From JAUHWS01 sp964571805 (GTDB lineage Bacteria; Patescibacteriota; Gracilibacteria; UM-FILTER-43-11): a stretch of 13,084 bases of DNA. The notes beneath the pieces were generated by a model. The model ran no database searches and was not told the origin of the DNA. It saw only the letters and a program-made list of their open reading frames with translations. Positions 6,726-12,740 of this stretch are shown here, one piece after another; within the stretch, counting starts at the first letter, position 1; every line of letters begins with the position of its first letter. A program made the translations under genes and the position numbers. The DNA is taken from contig CAZNDI010000021.1 in assembly GCA_964571805.1 (NCBI GenBank), positions 1 to 13,084 on the forward strand, in the 5' to 3' direction.

Positions 6726-8421
6726 TGGAAGATATGAATGTTTTTGAAGTGCTCAAACGAACCATAATGATTTTTGGAGAAGCTTCAAGGACTTTTTTTA
6801 AAATAGCTTTGAAAGAAAGGTCATTTAAATCCACCCACAAGGCATCGATGATTAAAAGTGTCGGCGGATGAAAGAGGGCATGAGCCAAAACAAGCAGGGC
6901 CTTTTGACGATGAGAAAGCAAGGACACATCAGACCCCAAGGCCTTGGGCAACTTGAAAATAAAATCAAACCCTTCGATTTCTGAAAGTTGCTTTGTGATG
7001 GCGAGGCTTTGATTTTGCGGAATGGTGGCTTCAACACAAGTGTTGGAAAGAAATTCAAATAAAGTCCCACTCAGGTGAATCTGGTCGGGGAGATGAAGAC
7101 GTTTTAGCTGACTTCTTTTATAATATTTATAAAGTTCTCGTTTTTGATTCAGGTGAACGATCCACCCTTTGGCCAAATAATCGGGAAGGGAGCCAGCAAA
7201 TAGGGTGGAAAAATAACGGAGTTTTTCTGCCTCAGGACTATAAATAAAAACCTGGTTTCCCGCAGAGAAGTTGAATTCCAAGGCCTTTAAATAAGAACCT
7301 TGCCTTTCGAATTTCATCTTTTTAGTTCTAAAATTGAGTGTCAGGATCTCAGAAGGCACCTGGCTTCTTCGAATGGGCTCCACGGGAGTTTCCGGAACAC
7401 TCAACGACAGGCCTAATTTCAAGGGAAAGGTGTTGATACCGATGTGCATGGCCAAATAAACTTGTTTTATATATAAGCCCAAAATGACAGTGTATGCCAG
7501 CCCTTGAAACAGGTTCTGAATCTCGAAGAAGGGAAAATACAGTTGTATGAACGCAAAAATTCCCACTGTCATACTAATGAAGGCAAACAGTAATTTATCG
7601 GTCATTTGAATCCACATCTCACGCTTGAGACGAAAATGAGAATCCAGGTTCACCATTTCATCAAAATAACTCAACAAACGATTTTCATTTTGAGCTGTCT
7701 GAATGGCATAGACATTTGAAAGGCTCTTGGCCACAACGTGGAGGATATGACTGTAAAGGGTTTGATCTTGGGAGATGTAATATTTTGAAACAATGTAACC
7801 CAGATAAAACACCCCCAGAGAAAAAAACAAGACAAGGCCTGTGCCAATGAGCACAGGGGTTGAAAAAATCAGCCCAAAGATCAATAAAGCGAGTGTCAGC
7901 AAGATGAATTGAAGACTGTAAACGATCACCTGATACAGCCCCATTTTGACCAATGAAAAATGATACGTCACTTTGGTAAAAAAACTGGCTGTGTCGTTGA
8001 GCGTAAGCTTTGACGCAGGTTTTTTTAAAAACAGGGTAAGCCAACTGCGTCGCAATTCATTTATGAATTGAATGATGAGGCCGCGCGAAAGACTGATGCC
8101 CTGATGAGAAGCCCACAGGTATAAACCCACTAAAGCCAGGAGAACTGCACTTAAAATCACGAGCTTTGAGGTCTCAAGCAGACGGAGAAAATATTCCATG
8201 TAGCCGTACATCACCATGGGAATGCCGATTTCAATGAGCTGAATCACAAGCAAAAATAGGAGCATCCAACGCACTTCTTTTTTATATTTTTTAAAAAAAG
8301 CACGAATTTGTTTTTTTTGCGATGATGCGAGTCGGGTGGGAGAAACTGCCTCTTTAAGTCTTTTGATGTCTTGAAACAGAAAGCTCTGAGAGTGTTTTTT
8401 GGCCGAGATAAAATTGAACAT
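6703..8421 (-). CDS. ABC exporter-like protein with degenerate (pseudo) ATPase domain
   Basis: 572 residues with the plan of a half-size ABC exporter: a cytoplasmic N-terminal helix, about six membrane segments (near 52-72, 86-106, 164-185, 187-210, 277-297 and 303-325), then an ATPase-like domain (about 355-572). The ATPase fold is recognisable from G-T-L-F-E-F-L, the F-I-F-K-L-P-K-A-L segment, H-R-Q-K-A-L-L-V-L-A-H-A-L and L-L-I-I-D, but every catalytic motif is altered. Walker A (expected G-P-x-G-x-G-K-S-T) reads S-P-E-A-E-K-L-R-Y. The signature L-S-G-G-Q reads L-S-H-R-Q. Walker B has D526 but A527 instead of Glu. The switch His is missing in front of R-L-S-T. The frame is intact over the whole length, arguing for a selected non-hydrolysing role rather than decay. 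The first 68 bases overlap the RT gene; no Shine-Dalgarno is seen. Confidence 0.88.
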   Translation of the reverse strand: MFNFISAKKHSQSFLFQDIKRLKEAVSPTRLASSQKKQIRAFFKKYKKEVRWMLLFLLVIQLIEIGIPMVMYGYMEYFLRLLETSKLVILSAVLLALVGLYLWASHQGISLSRGLIIQFINELRRSWLTLFLKKPASKLTLNDTASFFTKVTYHFSLVKMGLYQVIVYSLQFILLTLALLIFGLIFSTPVLIGTGLVLFFSLGVFYLGYIVSKYYISQDQTLYSHILHVVAKSLSNVYAIQTAQNENRLLSYFDEMVNLDSHFRLKREMWIQMTDKLLFAFISMTVGIFAFIQLYFPFFEIQNLFQGLAYTVILGLYIKQVYLAMHIGINTFPLKLGLSLSVPETPVEPIRRSQVPSEILTLNFRTKKMKFERQGSYLKALEFNFSAGNQVFIYSPEAEKLRYFSTLFAGSLPDYLAKGWIVHLNQKRELYKYYKRSQLKRLHLPDQIHLSGTLFEFLSNTCVEATIPQNQSLAITKQLSEIEGFDFIFKLPKALGSDVSLLSHRQKALLVLAHALFHPPTLLIIDALWVDLNDLSFKAILKKVLEASPKIIMVRLSTSKTFISSNDLVHSF

Positions 8422-9595
8422 ACAATTTGTAAAGTGAGGGTAAATTTAATGAGCGGACCAATTGATGGGTTTTATTTTGTTTTTGGGAAGAATAGGTTTT
8501 AAAAAAATAGCGGGTCAAGATTTTATAAAAAGATTCTGAAATCATCTGCATTTGTGCATGGTCATTGACCAGACGGTAGGCTTTGAGTAGTTGGATGAAG
8601 TCAAAAAAAATACCATCCTCTTTGCGATAAAACTTGGGAGTCAGATAATTGATTTTTTTTGTTTGGGAGATGGGATAAAAGCGCAACTTGGCTTGCCATC
8701 GTTGTTCTGTTTTTTTGACCGAAGGGGGATTGATTTGAATTTTTCCCTCCACAAAACGATAACCCAGAAAAGTGAAAGGCTGTCTCAAGGCTCCACCTTG
8801 TGTTTTAGTCGATTTGATGATGAGCTTTTTGGCTTCGGTGATTTTGAGGACATGTTGTTTAAAATTTTCGATGCGTCGAAGGTCAGAGTCAATGGCTATG
8901 AAATCATCGCCAACCCGCAGATAAAAATCGACCAACGGAGCGCAGTCATGATCCATGGTGGCCAAATACCAATTGGCGAAAAACCCAATCAAAGGCACTC
9001 CTGTGATTAAGCCCACGGATTTTTGATGAAGCTGATTTCCTTCGAGCACCGCATTGCCGATAAATAGATTGAGTAATGCCTGAATTTTGGAGTCAATTCC
9101 CATTTGGCTAAGCATTTTTTTGAGGGCGTCATGAGGAATGGATTCGGTGTAATCCGAAATGTCCCCTTTCCAAAAATACTGATCTTGCCAGGTCTTTCGG
9201 TATTTTTTGGCCACCCGTTTGGCGGCCAGGTAATGAGGATGGCTTTGGCGATAGGAATAAAGATTTTCGGAGAGCTGAGAATCAAAATGAGGCTCAAGGA
9301 CGCGGTGAATGGCCTGTGCCTTGATGCGATCTTTTAAGGTATAAAGGTAGATCACCCGTTTTTCATTGCTATATTTTTTGGGGATGTATGTTTTTAAGAC
9401 GGGTAAAAGTGGGGTTTGGCTGAGCAACTCTTTCTGAAGGGTTTGCAAAAAGGCTAAGCTTTTGACATGGGTTTGAAAAGAATCCATCCCATCGAATCCT
9501 CTGAATGAATGACTCTTCCCTTTTTCTTCTAATTTTGTTAACACTTCGAGATAAGCTTTTTTGAGGTTTTCCATTGAAATGATCTGTTCATACAT
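8354..9595 (-). CDS. Reverse transcriptase, divergent, no maturase or endonuclease domain
   Basis: 413-residue RNA-directed DNA polymerase. Fingers and palm motifs run in order: Y-I-P-K-K with K-R-V-I-Y (about 70-83), L-K-D-R-I-K-A-Q-A-I-H-R-V-L-E-P (87-102), E-N-L-Y-S-Y-R (110-116), motif A K-G-D-I-S-D-Y-T-E-S-I (D145 catalytic), motif B G-L-I-T-G-V-P-L-I-G-F-F-A-N-W-Y-L (195-211), motif C L-R-V-G-D-D-F (D230, D231) and F-L-G-Y-R-F (276-281). All catalytic Asp are present, so it should be active. The C-terminal 120 residues look like a thumb with no X/maturase or HNH domain. Motif B lacks the usual P-Q-G (group II, retron) or P-I-G (DGR) form, and the residue before D-D is Gly, not Ala or Met. 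The ATG at 9595 is 9 nt after the structured leader; ATG 9574 is an alternative. I cannot place it in a named RT class. Confidence 0.95.
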   Translation of the reverse strand: MYEQIISMENLKKAYLEVLTKLEEKGKSHSFRGFDGMDSFQTHVKSLAFLQTLQKELLSQTPLLPVLKTYIPKKYSNEKRVIYLYTLKDRIKAQAIHRVLEPHFDSQLSENLYSYRQSHPHYLAAKRVAKKYRKTWQDQYFWKGDISDYTESIPHDALKKMLSQMGIDSKIQALLNLFIGNAVLEGNQLHQKSVGLITGVPLIGFFANWYLATMDHDCAPLVDFYLRVGDDFIAIDSDLRRIENFKQHVLKITEAKKLIIKSTKTQGGALRQPFTFLGYRFVEGKIQINPPSVKKTEQRWQAKLRFYPISQTKKINYLTPKFYRKEDGIFFDFIQLLKAYRLVNDHAQMQMISESFYKILTRYFFKTYSSQKQNKTHQLVRSLNLPSLYKLYVQFYLGQKTLSELSVSRHQKT

Positions 9596-9634
9596 GTCAG
9601 AGGATTTATAAGCTTATTGGCCACACTTACAGCT

Positions 9635-9663
9635 TTTTAGAAGGATACAGGACCCTTCTAAAA
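9635..9663. repeat. Perfect 10-bp hairpin inside the candidate RNA
   Basis: TTTTAGAAGG (9635-9644) pairs perfectly with CCTTCTAAAA (9654-9663) across the 9-base loop ATACAGGAC. Neither strand has a following T-run, so it is not an intrinsic terminator. It is the hairpin closest to the RT start. Confidence 0.75.
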
Positions 9664-9672
9664 CTGATGAAA

Positions 9673-9718
9673 GCCTCAGTGGAGATGCGGCGCGCAAGCG
9701 TCGCATTGAAGCTGGGGC
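9673..9718 (+). repeat. Long two-part hairpin with GCAA loop inside the candidate RNA
   Basis: Outer stem GCCTCAG (9673-9679) with CTGGGGC (9712-9718), inner stem ATGCGGCGC (9685-9693) with GCGTCGCAT (9698-9706), loop GCAA. As plus-strand RNA each stem has one G-U pair, the loop is a GNRA tetraloop, and the symmetric 5x5 internal loop TGGAG/TGAAG can stack as wobble, G-A, G-A, A-G, wobble. On the minus strand these become A-C mismatches and a pyrimidine-rich loop. This hairpin therefore points to the plus strand, against the closing stem. Confidence 0.65.
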
Positions 9719-9731
9719 ATAGATTATTTCA

Positions 9732-9793
9732 ACTTGCAAAGCCGTTTCCTTGTCGGCAAATGAATTTTGCAAGTCCTATAATTATAAGGAAAC
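9732..9793. repeat. Hairpin with possible 8-bp pseudoknot inside the candidate RNA
   Basis: ACTTGCAAA (9732-9740) pairs perfectly with TTTGCAAGT (9766-9774). Directly stacked inside is GCCG (9741-9744) with CGGC (9754-9757), leaving the 9-base loop 9745-9753. Loop bases, with one stem base, GTTTCCTT (9744-9751) are exactly complementary to AAGGAAAC (9786-9793) outside the hairpin, so a pseudoknot is possible. Confidence 0.65.
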
Positions 9794-9835
9794 CTGGAAC
9801 GAGGGTTCTATAAGGATGGCCAATAAACTCATAAA

Positions 9836-9924
9836 ATTCGAGCATTGAATTCTTTTCATTTTGAAATGAAATGAAAAAATGTTAAACAATAATTACAAAT
9901 ACATTATCAATAAAATAATGACAT
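9836..9924. other. AT-rich divergent intergenic stretch (RT versus pilin)
   Basis: Very AT-rich spacer that should hold promoters for both divergent units. It contains the inverted repeat TTTTCATT (9853-9860) / AATGAAAA (9870-9877) and overlapping ATGAA repeats. I see no convincing -35/-10 pair on either strand; a TTAAAC (9882) plus TATCAA (9905) pair at 17 bp for the pilin is weak. Confidence 0.4.
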
Positions 9925-10437
9925 ATGAAGACTAAATGGACAAAGGAGTTTCTGCCGGGATTCACGATGCTTGAAATTCTATTGGTTTTGGCAACAATCA
10001 GCATACTAACCACCATTGTCATTGTGGCGATCAATCCCTTTAAACAATTGGGAGATAGTAGGAATGCGGAGCGACAAGTGGATTTAAATGCTCTGAGTAA
10101 CGCTGCAAATCAATACAGCATCGATCATGGGGGGCAATTGCCGAAAAGTCTATTGATGGCGTGTTCGGAAAGTGGAGATCAAAAGGAATGTGAGGGAGGT
10201 GAATTTCAAATAGGCACTTGCTTGAGAGGGGGCAGTGAAGTCTGCAATGGTGCAGGGGACAAGTGTGCTAATCTTGGAGTGGATTTAGTATCAAATTACT
10301 TGACGAGTATTCCTTTTGATCCACAGGGTGGCACGCCTGAGAGGACATTTTACTCGGTTTTATTGAGTCCAAATGGTCGAATGATGATGAAGGCTTGCAA
10401 CTCAGAATTAGACAAAGTGATTGAAATGGGAAATTGA
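9925..10437 (+). CDS. Type IV prepilin-like protein
   Basis: Secreted pilin or pseudopilin of 170 residues. After a short leader, the prepilin peptidase site reads P-G then F-T-M-L-E (cleavage after G12, F13 as +1, the conserved Glu at +5). A 23-residue hydrophobic helix follows (about 18-37), ending in A-I-N-P. The stretch R-N-A-E-R-Q-V-D-L-N-A-L-S-N-A continues the N-terminal helix in the style of CPR prepilins. The globular part has six cysteines (80, 89, 99, 107, 114 and 158), an even number that suits disulfide cross-linking outside the cell. The ATG at 9925 gives a leader of normal length; no Shine-Dalgarno is visible. No pilus assembly genes are in the window. It is divergent from the RT operon and shows no variable-repeat region. 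Confidence 0.92.
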   Translation: MKTKWTKEFLPGFTMLEILLVLATISILTTIVIVAINPFKQLGDSRNAERQVDLNALSNAANQYSIDHGGQLPKSLLMACSESGDQKECEGGEFQIGTCLRGGSEVCNGAGDKCANLGVDLVSNYLTSIPFDPQGGTPERTFYSVLLSPNGRMMMKACNSELDKVIEMGN

Positions 10438-10496
10438 GGTGATTCGAAAATTAATTCTATGGGATGGTCTATAGAGAGCTTTGAAACAATTTTATT

Positions 10497-11033
10497 TTGA
10501 TCAATAATTTATTGAGACCTTTCTATTTTTCTATGCTTACCTTAACCGTTCCATTTATCATTTCTCAAATTGTAATGCTCATCGCCATGGGGTTTGATTT
10601 TTTGAGTTTACAATTTAAGAAGCGTGAATATACCTACTTGTGCCTTATTGTTTCTGCCAGTCTCATTAGCACTCATTATTTTTTGTTAGGAAGAGTTGCA
10701 GCGGGTGGAATTGCCTTTTTAGCCATCTTGAGATTTATAACCTGCTACTTCACTACGGAAAAAAAGTACATGTTTATCTTTATTGCACTGAACACTTTTT
10801 CTTTATTTTTCACCTACAAAGAAGGGTTCGATTCGATTATCTATGTTGGATCAATCATTTTTATCATCGGCAATTTTCAAGAAAATAATAAGTTGATGAG
10901 AAAATTGATGATGGCAGGCACGTCTCTGATGTTTCTTTATAATATAATTATTCTCTCGCCCATGGGTTCTGTTGTGGAGGGGTCATTTTTAATCAGTAAT
11001 TTTATCGGTTATTACAGACATTATTTGAAATGA
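10497..11033 (+). CDS. YgjV-family inner membrane protein
   Basis: 178-residue multi-spanning membrane protein resembling E. coli YgjV (Imp-YgjV family, function unknown). The similarity is by eye: H-Y-F-L-L-G-R-V-A-A-G-G near 60-71 against H-F-F-L-L-G-T-Y-P-A-G, then I-L-R-F-I-T, and a C-terminal G-S-V-V-E-G-S-F-L-I-S-N-F against M-I-E-G-S-F-L-L-M-N. About five or six hydrophobic helices are visible. The longest frame starts at TTG 10497 (M-I-N-N-L-L); ATG 10533 (M-L-T-L-T-V-P-F) begins just before the first helix and is an alternative; neither has a clear ribosome site. It lies 59 bases after the pilin on the same strand. Confidence 0.78.
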   Translation: MINNLLRPFYFSMLTLTVPFIISQIVMLIAMGFDFLSLQFKKREYTYLCLIVSASLISTHYFLLGRVAAGGIAFLAILRFITCYFTTEKKYMFIFIALNTFSLFFTYKEGFDSIIYVGSIIFIIGNFQENNKLMRKLMMAGTSLMFLYNIIILSPMGSVVEGSFLISNFIGYYRHYLK

Positions 11034-11038
11034 TATTG

Positions 11039-11081
11039 AAAAACCGGCGGGACGTCTCGAGTAAACGAGACGCCCGACCGG
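11039..11081 (-). terminator. Intrinsic terminator for the P450-like gene
   Basis: On the minus strand, a GC-rich stem of about 15 pairs (CCGG, C, GGG, CGTCTCG with its complement, two single-base A bulges in plus-strand terms) closes a six-base loop and is followed by TTTTT. It sits about 20 bases after the P450-like stop codon. On the plus strand there is no T-run, so it is not a good terminator for the YgjV-like gene. Confidence 0.85.
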
Positions 11082-11099
11082 TCGAGGGGTGTCACTTCT

Positions 11100-12167
11100 T
11101 CAGCGTGGCTTGACGACGACGCGAGGCATTTGGGGGGTGAACCGCTCTCCGCTTGCCCCGACACGAACTACCATGAGCTCGGGCGCAACGCGCCTCATGA
11201 TCTCCATGATCTCCTCAGTGTCACTGCGCGCTTGCCTCGCTCCAAGGCAAGCATGGTTCCCATGACCCCATTGCAAGCCCGCCCGAGCAGTATCCAGGGC
11301 GACAGCAGAGCCTTGGGCAACAGGATGACCGTCGATGACCACGCTCTCACGATCCACGATCCTTAAATTCAGAGGAGTGGGTGGGAAGTCAGTGAGAGAC
11401 TGTTTGACCAAACTCTCTACCGTGACGGTGTCGCTGAGGCCTCCTTGCTCTTCAGCACGGCACAGCACATCGAGAATCAGGAACCGTGGGTTGTCGGAGC
11501 CCGCGAGAATCAGCAGAAGGCTAGCACATCCTTTTTCGATGTCGCCGTCCCCCAGAATCAGCTCGAGGGCTTCTCGGGATCTTTTCATTTCTCCCCAGCC
11601 TGGAGACAGGCGACGGAAAGGTCCTTCGAGAAAGAACCCCATTCTATTGGAGAGATTCAGCCACCGAAGCGCGAGCTTCACCACCTTTTCTCGTTCCGTG
11701 GCGCTCATCTTTTGTTCAGGAAGAATGGACGCAATGACACGCCTCACCATCTCTTCCTGGAGCATGGAAGTCAGATCGATCTTTCGACCTCTCGCTGACA
11801 AGAGCCGAGCCCTCACGCATTCGATGAAGTGCTGCTGCGTGCCGCCCATTTGAGCGACAAGATCCTGCATGATTTCCCTCGCCTTTTCGTGTGCTCGACC
11901 CTCGGTGAACAACGGAGACCAGCCCATGAAATCCCGGAACCGTTCCGAATCAAGGAACGGCAAGCCATCCATGTCTTGGCCGGCTTTACGGGTTTCGAAG
12001 ACGGTGACCATTTTTCCCGGCGGAACCCAGAATTGCCAGGGTTCATAGGGGCTTCGCTGAAGGGTGCGACCGAGTTTGATCAGTTTGTCCGTCCTGCCCA
12101 GGATCAGATGGCGGCTTTGCCACCAATTGAGCTGGGGGAAGATTTTAACATCTTGGCTTTTGTTCAC
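11100..12167 (-). CDS. Cytochrome P450-like protein, shortened and atypical
   Basis: 355 residues, shorter than the usual 400 or so. The heme-thiolate loop is clear: W-G-H-G-N-H-A-C-L-G-A with C307, followed by a helix. Upstream, L-A-G-S-D-N (221-226) can be the I-helix site and F-P-P-T-P-L-N-L-R (261-269) the post-K-helix strand, then D-G-H-P-V-A-Q-G-S-A-V. Two things are missing. The K-helix E-x-x-R reads Q-S-L-T (256-259), and only about seven residues separate the A-L-D-T-A strand from the Cys loop, where P450s carry about 30 (N-R-D-P and meander). Heme binding is plausible; normal mono-oxygenase activity is doubtful. The start is GTG 12167, with GGAG five bases upstream, the clearest Shine-Dalgarno in the window. 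Two 60-base samples gave 33 and 37 G+C, against 19 in the neighbouring YgjV-like gene, suggesting transfer. Confidence 0.75.
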   Translation of the reverse strand: MNKSQDVKIFPQLNWWQSRHLILGRTDKLIKLGRTLQRSPYEPWQFWVPPGKMVTVFETRKAGQDMDGLPFLDSERFRDFMGWSPLFTEGRAHEKAREIMQDLVAQMGGTQQHFIECVRARLLSARGRKIDLTSMLQEEMVRRVIASILPEQKMSATEREKVVKLALRWLNLSNRMGFFLEGPFRRLSPGWGEMKRSREALELILGDGDIEKGCASLLLILAGSDNPRFLILDVLCRAEEQGGLSDTVTVESLVKQSLTDFPPTPLNLRIVDRESVVIDGHPVAQGSAVALDTARAGLQWGHGNHACLGARQARSDTEEIMEIMRRVAPELMVVRVGASGERFTPQMPRVVVKPR

Positions 12168-12246
12168 ATTTGCTCCAGGGTTGTTAGACCAGATCGACTG
12201 AAATTACTTTAAGCTGAAGAAGGATTTAAAGACCATCCCTACTAAA

Positions 12247-12327
12247 GAGGAGGATTCCTCAAGAGGGAGGATTAACATCCTCTAATAAATAATAGCCTAC
12301 GTCAACCAAAAGTCGCGAAATCCTCCT
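12247..12327. repeat. Cluster of AGGAGGATT inverted repeats
   Basis: In the non-coding gap between the P450-like gene and the VOC gene, GAGGA-GGAT-TCCTC (12247-12260) and GAGGAT-TAAC-ATCCTC (12267-12282) form two adjacent small hairpins. AATCCTCCT (12319-12327) is an exact inverted copy of AGGAGGATT (12248-12256). No T-run follows on either strand. This could be an operator, or a small structured leader of the divergent genes; purpose unknown. Confidence 0.5.
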
Positions 12328-12410
12328 GAAATCAATGTAAATTGGAATAAAAGATTAACTCCAATTTTATAATCAAAAAAGTAGCCTTCACCACGTATCC
12401 CGTTAAAGAC

Positions 12411-12737
12411 ATGGCTCGCGCTCGGGATTTTTATGAAAACATTTTATCCCTCAAGCCCAATTCACCCTCTCCTCAAGAAAGTTGGGTAGAATACGATTTG
12501 CCTGGAGGCGGCTGTTTTTCCATCACCACCATGATGACAGGCGTGGAGCCTAGTTCAGATGCCGGAGGGAGCATTGCGTTTGAAGTCGAAAATTTAGAAG
12601 GATTTGTAAAAGACCTCAAATCGAAAGGGGTCACCTTTAAAATGGACATCATGGAAACCCCCGTGTGTCACATGGCCGTGGCATTGGATTCGGAAGGGAA
12701 TGGATTTGTGCTACATCAAGTAAAACTTAAAAATTAA
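12411..12737 (+). CDS. VOC/glyoxalase-fold protein, N-terminus uncertain
   Basis: 108 residues from the ATG, of the vicinal-oxygen-chelate superfamily: A-R-A-R-D-F-Y-E-N-I-L-S-L-K-P, E-S-W-V-E-Y-D-L, G-G-S-I-A-F-E-V-E-N-L and the closing M-A-V-A-L-D-S-E-G-N-G-F-V-L-H-Q. Codons upstream of the ATG, open back to a TAA at 12348, read I-I-K-K-V-A-F-T-T-Y-P-V-K-D, which is the conserved first beta strand of this family, so the natural protein probably starts near 12369-12372. No ATG, GTG or TTG exists there, only ATA, ATC and ATT. Such proteins may be metal enzymes or resistance and binding proteins; no specific activity can be assigned. The next gene starts 3 bases downstream, so they form an operon. 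Confidence 0.85.
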   Translation: MARARDFYENILSLKPNSPSPQESWVEYDLPGGGCFSITTMMTGVEPSSDAGGSIAFEVENLEGFVKDLKSKGVTFKMDIMETPVCHMAVALDSEGNGFVLHQVKLKN

Positions 12738-12740
12738 TCG

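Larger units (their letters stand above)
9605..9835. ncRNA. Candidate structured RNA preceding the RT, retron-like layout
   Basis: About 231 nt closed by complementary arms 9605-9623 and 9817-9835. The inner ten bases (TTATTGGCCA with TGGCCAATAA) pair perfectly. Read on the minus strand, co-oriented with the RT, 9605-9624 and 9816-9835 form 20 unbroken pairs with three G-U wobbles; on the plus strand those become A-C mismatches. Inside lie three strong hairpins and a possible pseudoknot, listed separately. The minus-strand 3' arm ends 9 nt before the RT ATG, as arms a1/a2 of a retron msr-msd would. One inner hairpin (9673-9718) instead fits the plus strand, so strand is left open. No known Rfam class is recognised by eye, and expression is not shown. 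Confidence 0.6.

Noticed and set aside
9635..9663. Intrinsic terminator
   Set aside because: The stem is perfect but no T-run follows it on either strand.
8354..9835. Group II intron
   Set aside because: The RT has no maturase or endonuclease domain and the upstream RNA shows no recognisable domain V hairpin or intron boundary sequence.
9605..9835. Known riboswitch for the pilin (e.g. cyclic-di-GMP type)
   Set aside because: GCAAAGCC at 9735-9742 recalls part of the GEMM motif, but the rest of that consensus and its helices are absent.
9605..9835. Terminal inverted repeats of an insertion element
   Set aside because: The arms enclose only 231 bases with no coding frame or transposase, and the minus-strand wobble pattern fits RNA pairing better.
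8354..10437. Diversity-generating retroelement with the pilin as target
   Set aside because: CPR genomes often carry DGRs and an RT lies next to a surface protein, but I found no template/variable repeat pair, no lectin-type C-terminus and no Avd-like gene, and RT motif B lacks the DGR form. A computed repeat search allowing A-to-N differences would be decisive.
11130..12212. Several plus-strand open frames across the P450-like gene
   Set aside because: They are antisense shadows of a GC-rich gene, without recognisable domains, and overlap each other.
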